This document shows, piece by piece, positions 8,499 through 16,825 of a stretch of DNA of 64,000 bases. Within the stretch, counting starts at the first letter, position 1. Each line of letters begins with the position of its first letter. Position numbers and translations under genes: made by a program. The notes beneath the pieces are model-generated. The model did no database searches, had not been told where the DNA came from, and saw only the letters and a program-made list of their open reading frames with translations. The stretch is from Bog-159 sp049511415 (lineage in GTDB: Bacteria > Acidobacteriota > Terriglobia > Bryobacterales > Bryobacteraceae): assembly GCA_049511415.1 (NCBI GenBank), contig JBEKYC010000026.1, positions 1 to 64,000 of the forward strand. Reading direction: 5' to 3'.

Positions 8499-9431
8499 TC
8501 AGCAAATCAGCCGCGGCATCAACCCCGCGGCGCGGTAAGCCTCCAGCAGCGCACCTCTGGCTGCGTCGTGCGCCGGCGGACCGGTGCGGTTCCCGTCCTC
8601 CATCTCCACCAAGTAGCGATAGCGCGCAAGCAGCAGCCCGCTGCGGAACACGCCGCCGGCCCACACCACCCGCACCGGTTCACCCGGCCGCCACAGTTGC
8701 CCGCGGACGGAGGAAGTCAGCAGCGCCAATTGCTGTGCTGCATTATGCAGGATGTCGCGCGCCACGCTGTCTCCCGCCATCGCGGCGTCATCTACGCTCG
8801 GGGCCAACTCCGCCACACGGGAACGCGGCCATTCGTCCGTATAGAAGCCGTGCAGGACATCGTTGGCGCTGGCCGCTCCAGTAGCTTCCGCCAGTGCGTC
8901 ATGGAGCGCTGTGGGCGGTCCCCAACCCTCTTCGGCGCGTAACACGGCGCGTAAGGCCTGCCGGACAATATCGAACGCCGATCCTTCATCACCGAAGATA
9001 TAGCCCCACCCGCCGGCGCGCACTGTCTGGCCATCCGCGCGGCGGCCAAACGCGATGGATCCGGTGCCGGCAATAGTAATAACGCCGGGTTCGCCTGCGG
9101 TGGCGCCCGCCAGCGCTATGCCCGCGTCGTCCGTTACCAGGACGATGTCCGACCTTATGAATTCTTTGAGTATCTCCTCTTTATCCTCCGGACCGCCGCT
9201 CATGCCGAAACAAGCCGCCGTGAAATGGGCGGTGTGCGCGTCCAGGCCCGCCTCGGTACACGCGGCGCTCACGGACTCGGTCACGGCTCTCACCAGCTTC
9301 TGGCGCCCCTCGCCGCGTCCGGCGTGGTTACAGGGGCCGCCGCGGCCGGCGCCAAGCACGCGTCCGTCCTCACTGCCGATCAGCGCGTGGGTGTCCGATT
9401 GCCCGCCATCCACTCCCAAGAAAAGCCGCAT
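8499..9431 (-). CDS. BadF/BadG/BcrA/BcrD-type ATPase, probable N-acetylglucosamine kinase
   Basis: An ASKHA-fold kinase of 310 residues. The phosphate-1 motif is FLGVDGGQSDTHAL at residues 4-17, the phosphate-2 region reads TIAGTGSIAFG, and GGWGYIFGDEGSAFDI is the signature shared by NAGK-like kinases. VWAGGVFRSG near residue 255 is the adenosine motif. The family also includes the activator ATPases of benzoyl-CoA reductases, but those carry Fe-S cysteines that are missing here, so an amino-sugar kinase is more likely. It heads a minus-strand cluster with the oxidoreductase and TPR genes. Confidence 0.8.
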   Translation of the reverse strand: MRLFLGVDGGQSDTHALIGSEDGRVLGAGRGGPCNHAGRGEGRQKLVRAVTESVSAACTEAGLDAHTAHFTAACFGMSGGPEDKEEILKEFIRSDIVLVTDDAGIALAGATAGEPGVITIAGTGSIAFGRRADGQTVRAGGWGYIFGDEGSAFDIVRQALRAVLRAEEGWGPPTALHDALAEATGAASANDVLHGFYTDEWPRSRVAELAPSVDDAAMAGDSVARDILHNAAQQLALLTSSVRGQLWRPGEPVRVVWAGGVFRSGLLLARYRYLVEMEDGNRTGPPAHDAARGALLEAYRAAGLMPRLIC

Positions 9432-9489
9432 GATTTGACACTCCGACTATACCAATGGATCGTGTGCCGCATCATAATAGGATGGATAT

Positions 9490-10389
9490 ATGTTCGAGCG
9501 ATACACGGAGCAGGCTCGCCGCAGCATCTTCTTTGCGCGCTACGAAGCTAGCCAGTTTGGCGCCCGCTCCATCGAGCCCGAGCATCTGTTGCTGGGGCTG
9601 CTGCGCGAGGACCGATCTTTAAGAAGCATCCTGCCCTCCGCAAAACGCGACGAGATCCGGAAGCGGATCGAAGAAAAGGCGCCGCAACCGATCGAGCGAA
9701 TATCCACATCGGTGGATATGCCGTTGAGCCAGGATTGCAAAAGGGCACTGACGTATGCCGCGGAAGAGGGCGAAGCGCTCCAGCATCGGGTGATCGATTC
9801 CTGGCATTTGGCTCTCGGTCTGCTCCGTCTGGAAGACTCCTTGGCAGCGCTACTGCTACGCGGATCCGGAATCGACTACGCGGCATTGCATGCCACGCCG
9901 CCCGAATCACTCTCTCCGCGGCAGCCGCCCGCGGCAGAAACGGCCGCAGGTCCGTTACTGCAACCCGTGGCGAGCTTGCTAGACCTGCTGAAAGTCTCTG
10001 CCCAACTCGCCGATGCACGGGGCGCCGCTCGTTTGAAGCGCGCACCTTGGACTCGCAAGGAAGCGCTGGGCCATCTCATCGATTGGGCGTCGGCCCACCA
10101 ACAGTGGATCGCACAAGCGCTGACTGCTCCTGAACTCAACGTCGCGGGCTATCCCCAAGACTCCTGGCTGGCTGCGCAGAATTACGCCGATGTTCCTTGG
10201 GAGGAAGCGCGGACTCTATTGGTCTCTCTGAATCGTCTGTTGGTGCACGTGATCGGGGGAATCCCGCAGAACAAAACTGACACGCCCTGCCGGATCGGCG
10301 CCGCTGAACCAATTTCCCTTCGCGAACTCATCGAACGGTACGTTTCCCACTGCGAGGACATTGTGGGCCAGCTTCTGATGCGCGGCTGA
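9490..10389 (+). CDS. Fusion of a Clp N-terminal repeat domain and a DinB-like domain
   Basis: Residues 1-135 match the double Clp-N (ClpA/ClpC R-domain) fold: MFERYTEQARRSIFFAR and SIEPEHLLLGLLRE, then a second repeat with VIDSWHLALGLLR. No AAA+ ATPase follows. Instead, after a proline-rich linker, residues 155-299 resemble a DinB/YfiT-like four-helix metal-binding domain with histidines in LGHLIDWASAHQQW and ERYVSHCEDIVGQLL. The first half would bind adaptor or substrate proteins and the second may bind a metal or thiol. The combination has no known function. The gene is divergent from the kinase with a 58-base spacer. Confidence 0.8.
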   Translation: MFERYTEQARRSIFFARYEASQFGARSIEPEHLLLGLLREDRSLRSILPSAKRDEIRKRIEEKAPQPIERISTSVDMPLSQDCKRALTYAAEEGEALQHRVIDSWHLALGLLRLEDSLAALLLRGSGIDYAALHATPPESLSPRQPPAAETAAGPLLQPVASLLDLLKVSAQLADARGAARLKRAPWTRKEALGHLIDWASAHQQWIAQALTAPELNVAGYPQDSWLAAQNYADVPWEEARTLLVSLNRLLVHVIGGIPQNKTDTPCRIGAAEPISLRELIERYVSHCEDIVGQLLMRG

Positions 10390-10401
10390 CCCACAGTTCG
10401 C

Positions 10402-10965
10402 TTAAGTCTTGTGGTTGGGCTTCTCGACTCGCAGGTTATTTTGTACGGGTCCAAAACTCAGCCCGGCCGAAGACGCGCGCAAACCGGCCTCGGTCTTCTC
10501 CATGTCAGTCGAGACCAAGCCTTCCAAAGTCACACGGCCGTTCGCCACGATGATGTGGATCGGCGGCAGCGGCTGCGTCCCATAACGCGACAGTACCGGA
10601 TCTTGATAGATCGCGCGCGCCACCTGTAGCCGCAGCCGGTTGTCCATCGGAGACACGGGCAGGACCTTGATGTCGTTGCTCAGACTGGTGACACCCGGCA
10701 CACGCTGCGCGATTCTTCCGAGATCGGCCTTCTTATAAGGCTCATTGACCTCGCCGAGCAGTTCCACGCGGCCTTCGTCCACCGAAAAGCTGATGTTATC
10801 GAAGATGCTATAACGCGGATACATACGAATTTCGTGCGTCAGTTTCTGGGCGATAGCCACATCTGGCGCGCCGGCGTTATTGCCTGTCGCGGCCATACCA
10901 ATCGCCACGCCGAACGCAGCGGCCGCAATCAGGAATCTAATTAATATCTTCACCCTCATTTTCAT
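10402..10965 (-). CDS. Exported BON-domain protein
   Basis: A 187-residue protein with an N-terminal signal or anchor (residues 8-26) and two BON domains, at about 36-104 and 108-180. Each shows the Gly-hinged pattern seen in VDEGRVELLGEV and VANGRVTLEGLV. BON domains bind phospholipid surfaces, as in OsmY and outer-membrane proteins, and usually protect or organise the envelope. It converges with the ClpN-DinB gene 12 bases away. No obvious operon partner. Confidence 0.85.
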   Translation of the reverse strand: MKMRVKILIRFLIAAAAFGVAIGMAATGNNAGAPDVAIAQKLTHEIRMYPRYSIFDNISFSVDEGRVELLGEVNEPYKKADLGRIAQRVPGVTSLSNDIKVLPVSPMDNRLRLQVARAIYQDPVLSRYGTQPLPPIHIIVANGRVTLEGLVSTDMEKTEAGLRASSAGLSFGPVQNNLRVEKPNHKT

Positions 10966-11034
10966 TCCCTCACTCTGATCTACGTAGCGCGCGAAGGTGA
11001 GGTGTAAGACGAGATTGTAAAGAGTTAGTAAATG

Positions 11035-11706
11035 TTAATCGGTCCTGTCTTTGGCGTAACAGACTGGATCCAGCAGACACTCGGCGCAGCGGGGTTTGCG
11101 CGCCTGGCACAACGCGCGCCCGTGGTGAATGATCTGGTGCGAAAACAGGATCCATCGATCTTGTGGAATGATCTTCATCAGATCCTGCTCGATCTTGACG
11201 GGGTCGGTTTGCTTGGTCAAATCCAGGCGGCGCGACACCCGCTGCACGTGCGTGTCCACTACCACGCCTACCGCAATACCGTAAGCCGTGCCCAGCACCA
11301 CATTGGCCGTTTTGCGGGCGGCGCCGGGAATGCTCAGCATCTCTTCCATCGTTCGCGGCACCTCGCCGCAGAAATCGCGAGTGACCCTCTGCGCGGCGCC
11401 CACGATGGACTTTGCCTTGTTATTGAAGAAGCCCGTGCTGCGGATATCCTGAGCCAGCACCTCCGGACGCACGGCGGCAAAATCATCAGGAGTCGGGTAT
11501 TTGACGAACAAAGCGGGTGTCACTTCATTCACGCGCTTGTCCGTGCATTGCGCCGAGAGAATGGTCGCCACCAGCAGTTCCCAGGGACTCCGGTGAATGA
11601 GTGCGCAGGTGGCGTTCGGGTACATGCGGTCCAGTCCGCGCAGAATCTGGTCGAGGCGGGCGCGTCGCTCGGCAGCGGTCTTGGGACGTTTTGCTTTGGC
11701 GCGCAC
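11035..11706 (-). CDS. nth: Endonuclease III (DNA glycosylase/AP lyase)
   Basis: Removes oxidised pyrimidines and cleaves AP sites in base-excision repair. It shows LLVATILSAQCTDKRVNEV, the helix-hairpin-helix with catalytic lysine (IPGAARKTANVVLG), the catalytic aspartate in VVDTHVQRV, and the C-terminal 4Fe-4S loop with spacing C-x6-C-x2-C-x5-C. The hairpin reads PGAAR where E. coli has PGVGR. I chose the GTG at 11706, giving 223 residues. A TTG at 11766 would add 20 residues and overlap the start codon of the divergent SRPBCC gene. Confidence 0.92.
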   Translation of the reverse strand: MRAKAKRPKTAAERRARLDQILRGLDRMYPNATCALIHRSPWELLVATILSAQCTDKRVNEVTPALFVKYPTPDDFAAVRPEVLAQDIRSTGFFNNKAKSIVGAAQRVTRDFCGEVPRTMEEMLSIPGAARKTANVVLGTAYGIAVGVVVDTHVQRVSRRLDLTKQTDPVKIEQDLMKIIPQDRWILFSHQIIHHGRALCQARKPRCAECLLDPVCYAKDRTD

Positions 11707-11765
11707 AGGGTAGGTTAAGCTGGTAGCATAACACGTCGGCGACGGCCCGCCCCTGTGGGGATTCA

Positions 11766-12236
11766 ATGCAGACTTACCGCCTGGAACGCTCCATGCTCGT
11801 GCCGGTTTCGCTGCAGGATGCCTTCCAGTTTTTCGAGGATCCGCACAACCTGGCCCGCATCACGCCGCCCTGGCTCAATTTTCGTATCACCTCACCGGAG
11901 CCCATCCGTATGCGCCGGGGCGCCGAGATCGCTTATCAGATCCGCTGGCTCGGTTTACCCCTGAATTGGCGAACTATTATTACTGAATACGAGCCGCCGT
12001 TTTTCTTCGTGGACGAGCAAGCCGCCGGTCCCTACACCCTCTGGCGGCACCGCCATGATTTCAAGCCCTCCGAAAAAGGAGCGCTGGTGTTCGACCGGGT
12101 AGACTATGCGCTTCCCCTCGGACCGCTGGGCCGGATCGCGCATGCGCTTGCGGTTCGGCAACAGTTGTGGAAGATCTTCGACTACAGGCAGAAGGCTCTC
12201 GGCGAGATCCTGGCCGGGGCCGCTACGGAGAAGTGA
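11766..12236 (+). CDS. SRPBCC-family ligand-binding protein
   Basis: A 156-residue START/Bet-v1-like protein. The N-terminal pattern, with a first strand (YRLERSMLVPVS), then DAFQFFEDPHNLARITPPWLNF, is typical of the polyketide-cyclase/dehydrase-like SRPBCC subgroup that binds hydrophobic ligands in a deep cavity. The C-terminal long helix (LAVRQQLWKIFDYRQKAL) closes the fold. No catalytic residues can be assigned. It converges with the zinc-ribbon gene and overlaps its end by 14 bases. Confidence 0.82.
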   Translation: MQTYRLERSMLVPVSLQDAFQFFEDPHNLARITPPWLNFRITSPEPIRMRRGAEIAYQIRWLGLPLNWRTIITEYEPPFFFVDEQAAGPYTLWRHRHDFKPSEKGALVFDRVDYALPLGPLGRIAHALAVRQQLWKIFDYRQKALGEILAGAATEK

Positions 12237-12888
12237 TCTGCACCTGGGTGGTGATGAACTGCCAGTCGGGCAATTCGTACACTTTAAGCTTTGTGTTTAC
12301 CGGCGCCACGGCTTCTTTGGATTCGTACGGCCCTATGGAAGGCAGCTTGAAGTTGAAACTACCCGCGGCTTCTTCCGTCTTACCGGCGCGCCCCCAGATA
12401 TTTACCATGCCCCCCAGATCGGTAATGTCGGCGCCTGAGTGATTAATCACCAGGAAACGCGCTTCCGTAGCCCCTTTCGCGGCTTCCTGAAGCCGAATGC
12501 CCGACACTTCGATGTATTTCTGCATCACGCTTTCTTTGGCCCCCGCCGGGAGCGCCGGCGGAGCACTCTGAACCGGCGCAGCCGCCGACGCGCCCGGTGT
12601 TGAGCCGGAGCGGTGCATCCACCAAATAAAAGCGCCGCCCAGGCACACCAGGACCACGGCGAACAGGACCGCCAGCAGCCAAGTGGGTAGGGCAGCCCGC
12701 GAGGACGGGGGAGCGCCGAAATGCGCTGGGATTGCCGGCGCGGGTAAAGGCGCGGACAAGGGCGGCGGGGCATCGGGCGCGGAACTGGGATCCTCGGCGC
12801 CGGCTTTCGCCTTCGCGGCGCAATCCGGACAGTCGTCATACGATGGAGGCACTTCACGCCCGCACGTCGGGCAGATCCAGGTGAACAT
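12223..12888 (-). CDS. Zinc-ribbon, single-span membrane protein
   Basis: A 221-residue protein. Residues 1-25 form a zinc ribbon (WICPTCG and DCPDCAAK). A long Ala/Pro-rich linker leads to one membrane helix at about 69-91, and the C-terminal 110 residues form an external beta-rich domain (VSGIRLQEAAKG, RFLVINHSGADITDLGG) that resembles FxLYD/DUF-type immunoglobulin-like folds. The topology suggests a cytoplasmic zinc ribbon and an extracytoplasmic domain. Function unknown. It resembles in design, but not in detail, the zinc-ribbon protein at 3921 and the FxLYD protein at 38312. Confidence 0.72.
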   Translation of the reverse strand: MFTWICPTCGREVPPSYDDCPDCAAKAKAGAEDPSSAPDAPPPLSAPLPAPAIPAHFGAPPSSRAALPTWLLAVLFAVVLVCLGGAFIWWMHRSGSTPGASAAAPVQSAPPALPAGAKESVMQKYIEVSGIRLQEAAKGATEARFLVINHSGADITDLGGMVNIWGRAGKTEEAAGSFNFKLPSIGPYESKEAVAPVNTKLKVYELPDWQFITTQVQITSP

Positions 12889-12932
12889 TCAACTCCCCTT
12901 TACTCTCATGCTACCGCCGAATCGGGCCGCGG

Positions 12933-14270
12933 ATGGCGAATGTTATATTCACCCTGATGCCCATCCTGATACGGCTGGAAGAATACTTCGAATTCCAGCG
13001 TCTCGGTACGAACTGGCGAACCGAAATCGTAGCTGGATTCACGACTTTCGTGACGATGGCCTACATCATTTTCGTGAACCCCCAGATCCTGCACGAGGCC
13101 GGCATGCCGCTGGCGGCGGTAACGGCAGCCACTTGTCTTTCGGCGGCATTCGGCAGCTTCATGATGGGCATTCTGGCGCGCTACCCCATCGCCCTCGCGC
13201 CAGGCATGGGTCTCAACGCTTATTTCACCTACTCGGTGGTCAAGGGCATGGGCATATCCTGGCAGACGGCCTTGGGCGCCGTCTTTATCTCGGGAGTGGT
13301 CTTCCTGGTTCTGACCGCCGTGGGCGTACGGCAGTTGATCCTGGCCGCGATCCCATTCGAACTGTACGCGGCCGTGGCGGCCGGCGTCGGCCTGTTTATC
13401 GCCTTTATCGGATTTCGCAATGCCGGCTTGATTGCGCCGCATCCGGCTACTATCGTCACACTGGGCAACTTGCATGATCCGCACACCCTCCTGGCTGTAT
13501 TTGGCCTGCTGGCGATCTCCGCCCTGATCGTCCGCCGGGCGCCGGCAGCCATGCTGATTGGCGTTCTGCTGACCACGGCCGTCGGCGTCGCCGCCGGTCT
13601 GGTGACATGGAGTCCCCGGCACTATAGCCTGCTGGATCTTTCGGCTACCGCGCTGAAACTGGACCTGCGGTCCACCATGCGTCTGGGCTTCTTCGAGGTA
13701 GTTTTTGTGTTCCTGTTCATCGATGTGTTCGACAACATCGGCACGCTGGTAGCAGTCGGCAAACGTGCTGGTCTGTTCAACCACGCCCACACTATCCCGC
13801 GCGTCAGCCGCATTCTGTACGCGGACGCTTCCGCGACGATCGTGGGATCTCTGACCGGCACGTCCACGGTGGTCAGCTATATCGAAAGCGCGGCGGGCGT
13901 GGCTGCCGGCGGCCGCAGCGGGGTGACTGCCATCGTCACCGGCGCCATGTTCTTGTTGGCCCTGTTCGTGGCGCCCGCCGTGGGCGCCATACCGGCAGCC
14001 GCCACCGCGCCCGCGTTGATCGTGGTGGGCAGCCTCATGATGACGGCCATAGGTGAGGTCGACTGGAAGGATCCCGAGGCGGCGATTCCTGGCTTCCTCA
14101 CCATGCTGGCCATACCTCTCACGTTTAGCATTGCAAATGGGCTGGCATTCGGATTTATCGCCTACGTCGCGCTCAAAGTAGCGCGCGGGAAATTTCGCGA
14201 AGTCAACTGGCTGGTATACCTCCTGGCGTTGCTATTTGTCGCCCGCTTTATCTATCTGGCCGGCGTGTGA
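12933..14270 (+). CDS. NCS2-family purine permease (AzgA/PbuG-like)
   Basis: A 12-14 helix proton symporter for guanine, hypoxanthine or adenine in the inner membrane. Diagnostic pieces are TFVTMAYIIFVNPQILHEAG, the ALAPGMGLNAYF loop and LFIDVFDNIGTLVAVGKRAG, followed by LTGTSTVVSYIESAAGVAAG, all signatures of the AzgA branch rather than UraA or XanQ. The 445 residues match the family. The ATG at 12957 (MPILIRLEEYFEF) aligns better with relatives than the first one and may be the true start. A strong hairpin that begins at its stop codon terminates the gene. Confidence 0.9.
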   Translation: MANVIFTLMPILIRLEEYFEFQRLGTNWRTEIVAGFTTFVTMAYIIFVNPQILHEAGMPLAAVTAATCLSAAFGSFMMGILARYPIALAPGMGLNAYFTYSVVKGMGISWQTALGAVFISGVVFLVLTAVGVRQLILAAIPFELYAAVAAGVGLFIAFIGFRNAGLIAPHPATIVTLGNLHDPHTLLAVFGLLAISALIVRRAPAAMLIGVLLTTAVGVAAGLVTWSPRHYSLLDLSATALKLDLRSTMRLGFFEVVFVFLFIDVFDNIGTLVAVGKRAGLFNHAHTIPRVSRILYADASATIVGSLTGTSTVVSYIESAAGVAAGGRSGVTAIVTGAMFLLALFVAPAVGAIPAAATAPALIVVGSLMMTAIGEVDWKDPEAAIPGFLTMLAIPLTFSIANGLAFGFIAYVALKVARGKFREVNWLVYLLALLFVARFIYLAGV

Positions 14271-14297
14271 TGAGACGGCCCCCCGCGGCCGTCTCAT
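14270..14297. terminator. Strong hairpin between convergent genes
   Basis: A perfect 11-bp stem (ATGAGACGGCC pairing with GGCCGTCTCAT) closes a 6-base loop. The left arm begins in the stop codon of the permease. It lies between that gene and the convergent GlsB-like gene and could end both transcripts, though neither side has a strong T run. Confidence 0.6.
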
Positions 14298-14320
14298 TCC
14301 TGATACGTGCCGGCTGTCGG

Positions 14321-14569
14321 TCACGCGCGCCGCAACGCGTGAAACACCACCAAAACGACAATGGATCCGGCAACCGCCACGATCAGGCTATAGATATTCA
14401 AGCCCGTGACGCCGTGGCCTCCGATGAGACGGAAGAGAAAGCCGCCCACAAAGGCGCCGATGATACCGAGAACGATATCCAGGAACAATCCTTCGCCCTG
14501 CTTATTCACGATTTTGCTGCCGATGAACCCGGAGATGAGCCCGAGAATCAGCCACGCCAACATACCCAT
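14321..14569 (-). CDS. GlsB/YeaQ/YmgE-family stress membrane protein
   Basis: An 82-residue protein of three membrane helices with the glycine-rich pattern of the transglycosylase-associated family: WLILGLISGFIGSKIV, GEGLFLDIVLGIIGAFVGGF and a final hydrophobic helix. Members are induced by general stress, but the molecular role is not settled. A GAAAGGAC ribosome binding site lies just upstream. It follows the HEAT-repeat gene on the same strand with a 51-base gap. Confidence 0.88.
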   Translation of the reverse strand: MGMLAWLILGLISGFIGSKIVNKQGEGLFLDIVLGIIGAFVGGFLFRLIGGHGVTGLNIYSLIVAVAGSIVVLVVFHALRRA

Positions 14570-14620
14570 GAGATCTGTCCTTTCGCAGTCGCCGAAGCAA
14601 TCGGCGTGCCACGCGGTGAG

Positions 14621-15556
14621 TCAGCCGGAGCGCGCGGCGCGCGCCTGCGCCAATCTCGCCGTCAAGTGCGAATCCTGTTCGTACATCGCCAGGGCGGCCG
14701 CCGCATCCGCCGACGCTTGATCCGCGCCGTTCCGTACCAGGTCCAGCAGATATTCGATGGCGCTCTCGCGGCGTAACAGCGCCATGGCCAGCAGCAGAGC
14801 GCGGCCCAGCGAGCGACTGCGGCAGTTCAGAAAAGCCGCCCGCAAAGTCTCGCAGGCGCTCTCCAGCCGCGACTCTCCCAGCGCCAGCGCCGCAGCTTCG
14901 GCAATCGGCTCCTCGGGGTTTCCCAGAAATCCGGCCACGAATTCCACCGCTCTCTCGCCTGTGGCCGCCAAGAGCGCCAAGCAACATTCCCCCACCACTT
15001 CCGGTTCGTCGCCGCTCAGCGCTTTCAACCGCAAAAGCAGTGTGCCGCCGGGGATGCCCGCGGCGCCGATAGCCCGAATCGCGCCGATACGCGCCGGCCG
15101 TTCTCTGTCGAGCAGCAGCGGCAAGATTGCCTCCAACGCATCCGGATCGTGCGTTTGGGACAGACCTATCGCGCCCCAAGCGCGCACTTCGGCGGCGGTG
15201 TCCACGGTTTCGCCCCAACTCGGCTCCAGTTGTACGCAAACAATGCCTTCGCGAAAGACCGCCGGTGCGGAGCACTCCAGCTTGCAAAGAGCCTTAAGGA
15301 TCTCTGTCTTGGCCGCGCAGCGCTTGTCCGTAGCTGCTCCGTTCACCAGAAATCGCCTGAACGCCGTCACCAGTTCCGGCGTCAGTTCCGCGGCCTCCCA
15401 CTCGCCGGCGATGCGCGCGGCTTTGGCTGCCACCAGGCTGAACTTGCCGTTCAGACATCGGGAGACTTCCGCGCGTCCCTCGGATGTGGAAGCCTGGAGG
15501 CGCAATTCCGCCAAACGATCGAGTTGCGCTTCGAGCGGCAGGACCTTTCGCCCCAT
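14621..15556 (-). CDS. HEAT-repeat protein
   Basis: A 311-residue cytoplasmic alpha-solenoid. Repeats of about 31-35 residues can be seen from about residue 110 onward, for example AWGAIGLSQTHDPDALEAIL, PARIGAIRAIGAAG and AAALALGESRLESACETL. These are typical of HEAT_2 arrays in which each unit scores presence or absence of the next. There is no catalytic motif. It is divergent from pgk with a 95-base spacer. Probably a scaffold; partner unknown. Confidence 0.75.
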   Translation of the reverse strand: MGRKVLPLEAQLDRLAELRLQASTSEGRAEVSRCLNGKFSLVAAKAARIAGEWEAAELTPELVTAFRRFLVNGAATDKRCAAKTEILKALCKLECSAPAVFREGIVCVQLEPSWGETVDTAAEVRAWGAIGLSQTHDPDALEAILPLLLDRERPARIGAIRAIGAAGIPGGTLLLRLKALSGDEPEVVGECCLALLAATGERAVEFVAGFLGNPEEPIAEAAALALGESRLESACETLRAAFLNCRSRSLGRALLLAMALLRRESAIEYLLDLVRNGADQASADAAAALAMYEQDSHLTARLAQARAARSG

Positions 15557-15651
15557 CCATCAGATTCTATACCGGAGCCGGCCGCGGCCGAAGACAAAAT
15601 GTCCGCCAAATTCTGCTAACCTCATGTGTTAAACCCTTTTGAGAGCTTCTT

Positions 15652-16821
15652 ATGCCTAAACTATCCGTTCGCGATCTCGACCTAAAGAATAAGTGCGTCT
15701 TCATTCGTGTGGATTTCAATGTTCCTCTGGCCCCCGGCGGCCAGGAGATCACCAGCGACAAGCGGATCCAAGCCTCGCTGCCGACCATTCGGTATTGCCT
15801 GGAGCAGGGCGCGGGCCTCATCCTGGCCTCGCACCTGGGACGTCCGAAGGGTAAGCCGAACCCAGAAATGAGCCTGAAGCCCGTGGCCGCGCGTCTGGCG
15901 GAATTGCTCGGCAAGCCCATCAAAATGGCGCCCGATTGTATCGGACCCGAGGTGGAAGCTATGAAACCAGCCCCAGGCGAAATTCTGCTGCTCGAAAATC
16001 TGCGGTTTCACCCGGAAGAAGAGAAGAACGATCCCGAGTTTTCCAAAAAACTGGCGGCGCTGTGCGATGTTTACGTGAACGATGCATTCGGCTCGGCACA
16101 TCGCGCGCACGCTTCCACGGTGGGCATGATCGCGTTTGTGCCGCAGGCCGCCGCCGGCCTGCTGATGGAACAGGAATTGAAATACATGACCATGGCGACC
16201 CAGAATCCGCCGCGCCCCTGCATTGCCATTCTGGGCGGCGCCAAGGTCTCCGATAAGATCGAAGTGATCGCCAATTTGGGCAAGGTAGTGGACAAGCTCC
16301 TGATCGGCGGCGCCATGGCTTACACCTTCCTGAAATCGCAAGGTGAACCGGTCGGCAAGTCGCTGGTGGAAGACGACAAACTCGATCTCGCGCGTAACCT
16401 GTTGGCTCAACTGAAAGATAAGTTGATTCTGCCGGTGGATCACGTAGTGGTCAGCGAGATCAAAGAGAACGCCGACAGCGAAATCGCCGAAAAGATTCCG
16501 GAGGGGAAGATTGGGGTGGATATCGGCCCACTCACCATCGATCACTACTCTCACATCATCCGCACCGCCAAGACGGTGATCTGGAACGGTCCCATGGGTG
16601 TCTTCGAGAAGAAGCCATTCGACCGCGGCACTGTGGCCCTGGCGAAAGCTGTAGCCGTTTCCGGCGCCACTTCGATCGTCGGTGGCGGCGATTCGGAGAA
16701 GGCCATCAAGTCCGCGGGCGTGGCCGGCCAGATCTCGCACATCTCGACCGGCGGCGGCGCCTCCCTCGAATTTCTGGCGGGAATTGAACTGCCGGGTGTG
16801 GCCGCGTTGACTGAACGGTAG
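15652..16821 (+). CDS. pgk: Phosphoglycerate kinase
   Basis: Catalyses 1,3-bisphosphoglycerate + ADP to 3-phosphoglycerate + ATP in glycolysis. The substrate motif FIRVDFNVPLAPGG is at residues 20-33, ASHLGRPKG near 62-70, ENLRFHPEEEKND near 116-128 and the nucleotide loop FVGGGD-type IVGGGDSEKAIK near 345-356. Its 389 residues match the bacterial enzyme. It stands alone rather than next to gap or tpi, and converges with the esterase gene 5 bases away. Confidence 0.97.
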   Translation: MPKLSVRDLDLKNKCVFIRVDFNVPLAPGGQEITSDKRIQASLPTIRYCLEQGAGLILASHLGRPKGKPNPEMSLKPVAARLAELLGKPIKMAPDCIGPEVEAMKPAPGEILLLENLRFHPEEEKNDPEFSKKLAALCDVYVNDAFGSAHRAHASTVGMIAFVPQAAAGLLMEQELKYMTMATQNPPRPCIAILGGAKVSDKIEVIANLGKVVDKLLIGGAMAYTFLKSQGEPVGKSLVEDDKLDLARNLLAQLKDKLILPVDHVVVSEIKENADSEIAEKIPEGKIGVDIGPLTIDHYSHIIRTAKTVIWNGPMGVFEKKPFDRGTVALAKAVAVSGATSIVGGGDSEKAIKSAGVAGQISHISTGGGASLEFLAGIELPGVAALTER

Positions 16822-16825
16822 ACCG

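Noticed and set aside
8499..9431. Benzoyl-CoA reductase activator (BadF/BcrA) linked to the box genes
   Set aside because: The family is shared, but the Fe-S cysteines of those activators are missing and the neighbours are sugar-related.
9435..9485. TTGACA box upstream of the ClpN-DinB gene
   Set aside because: The -35 element is perfect, but no -10-like hexamer lies 16-18 bases downstream.
15682..16740. Long minus-strand open frame over pgk
   Set aside because: Composition is rich in His, Gln and Arg and reflects codon bias of the pgk strand; no motif is visible.
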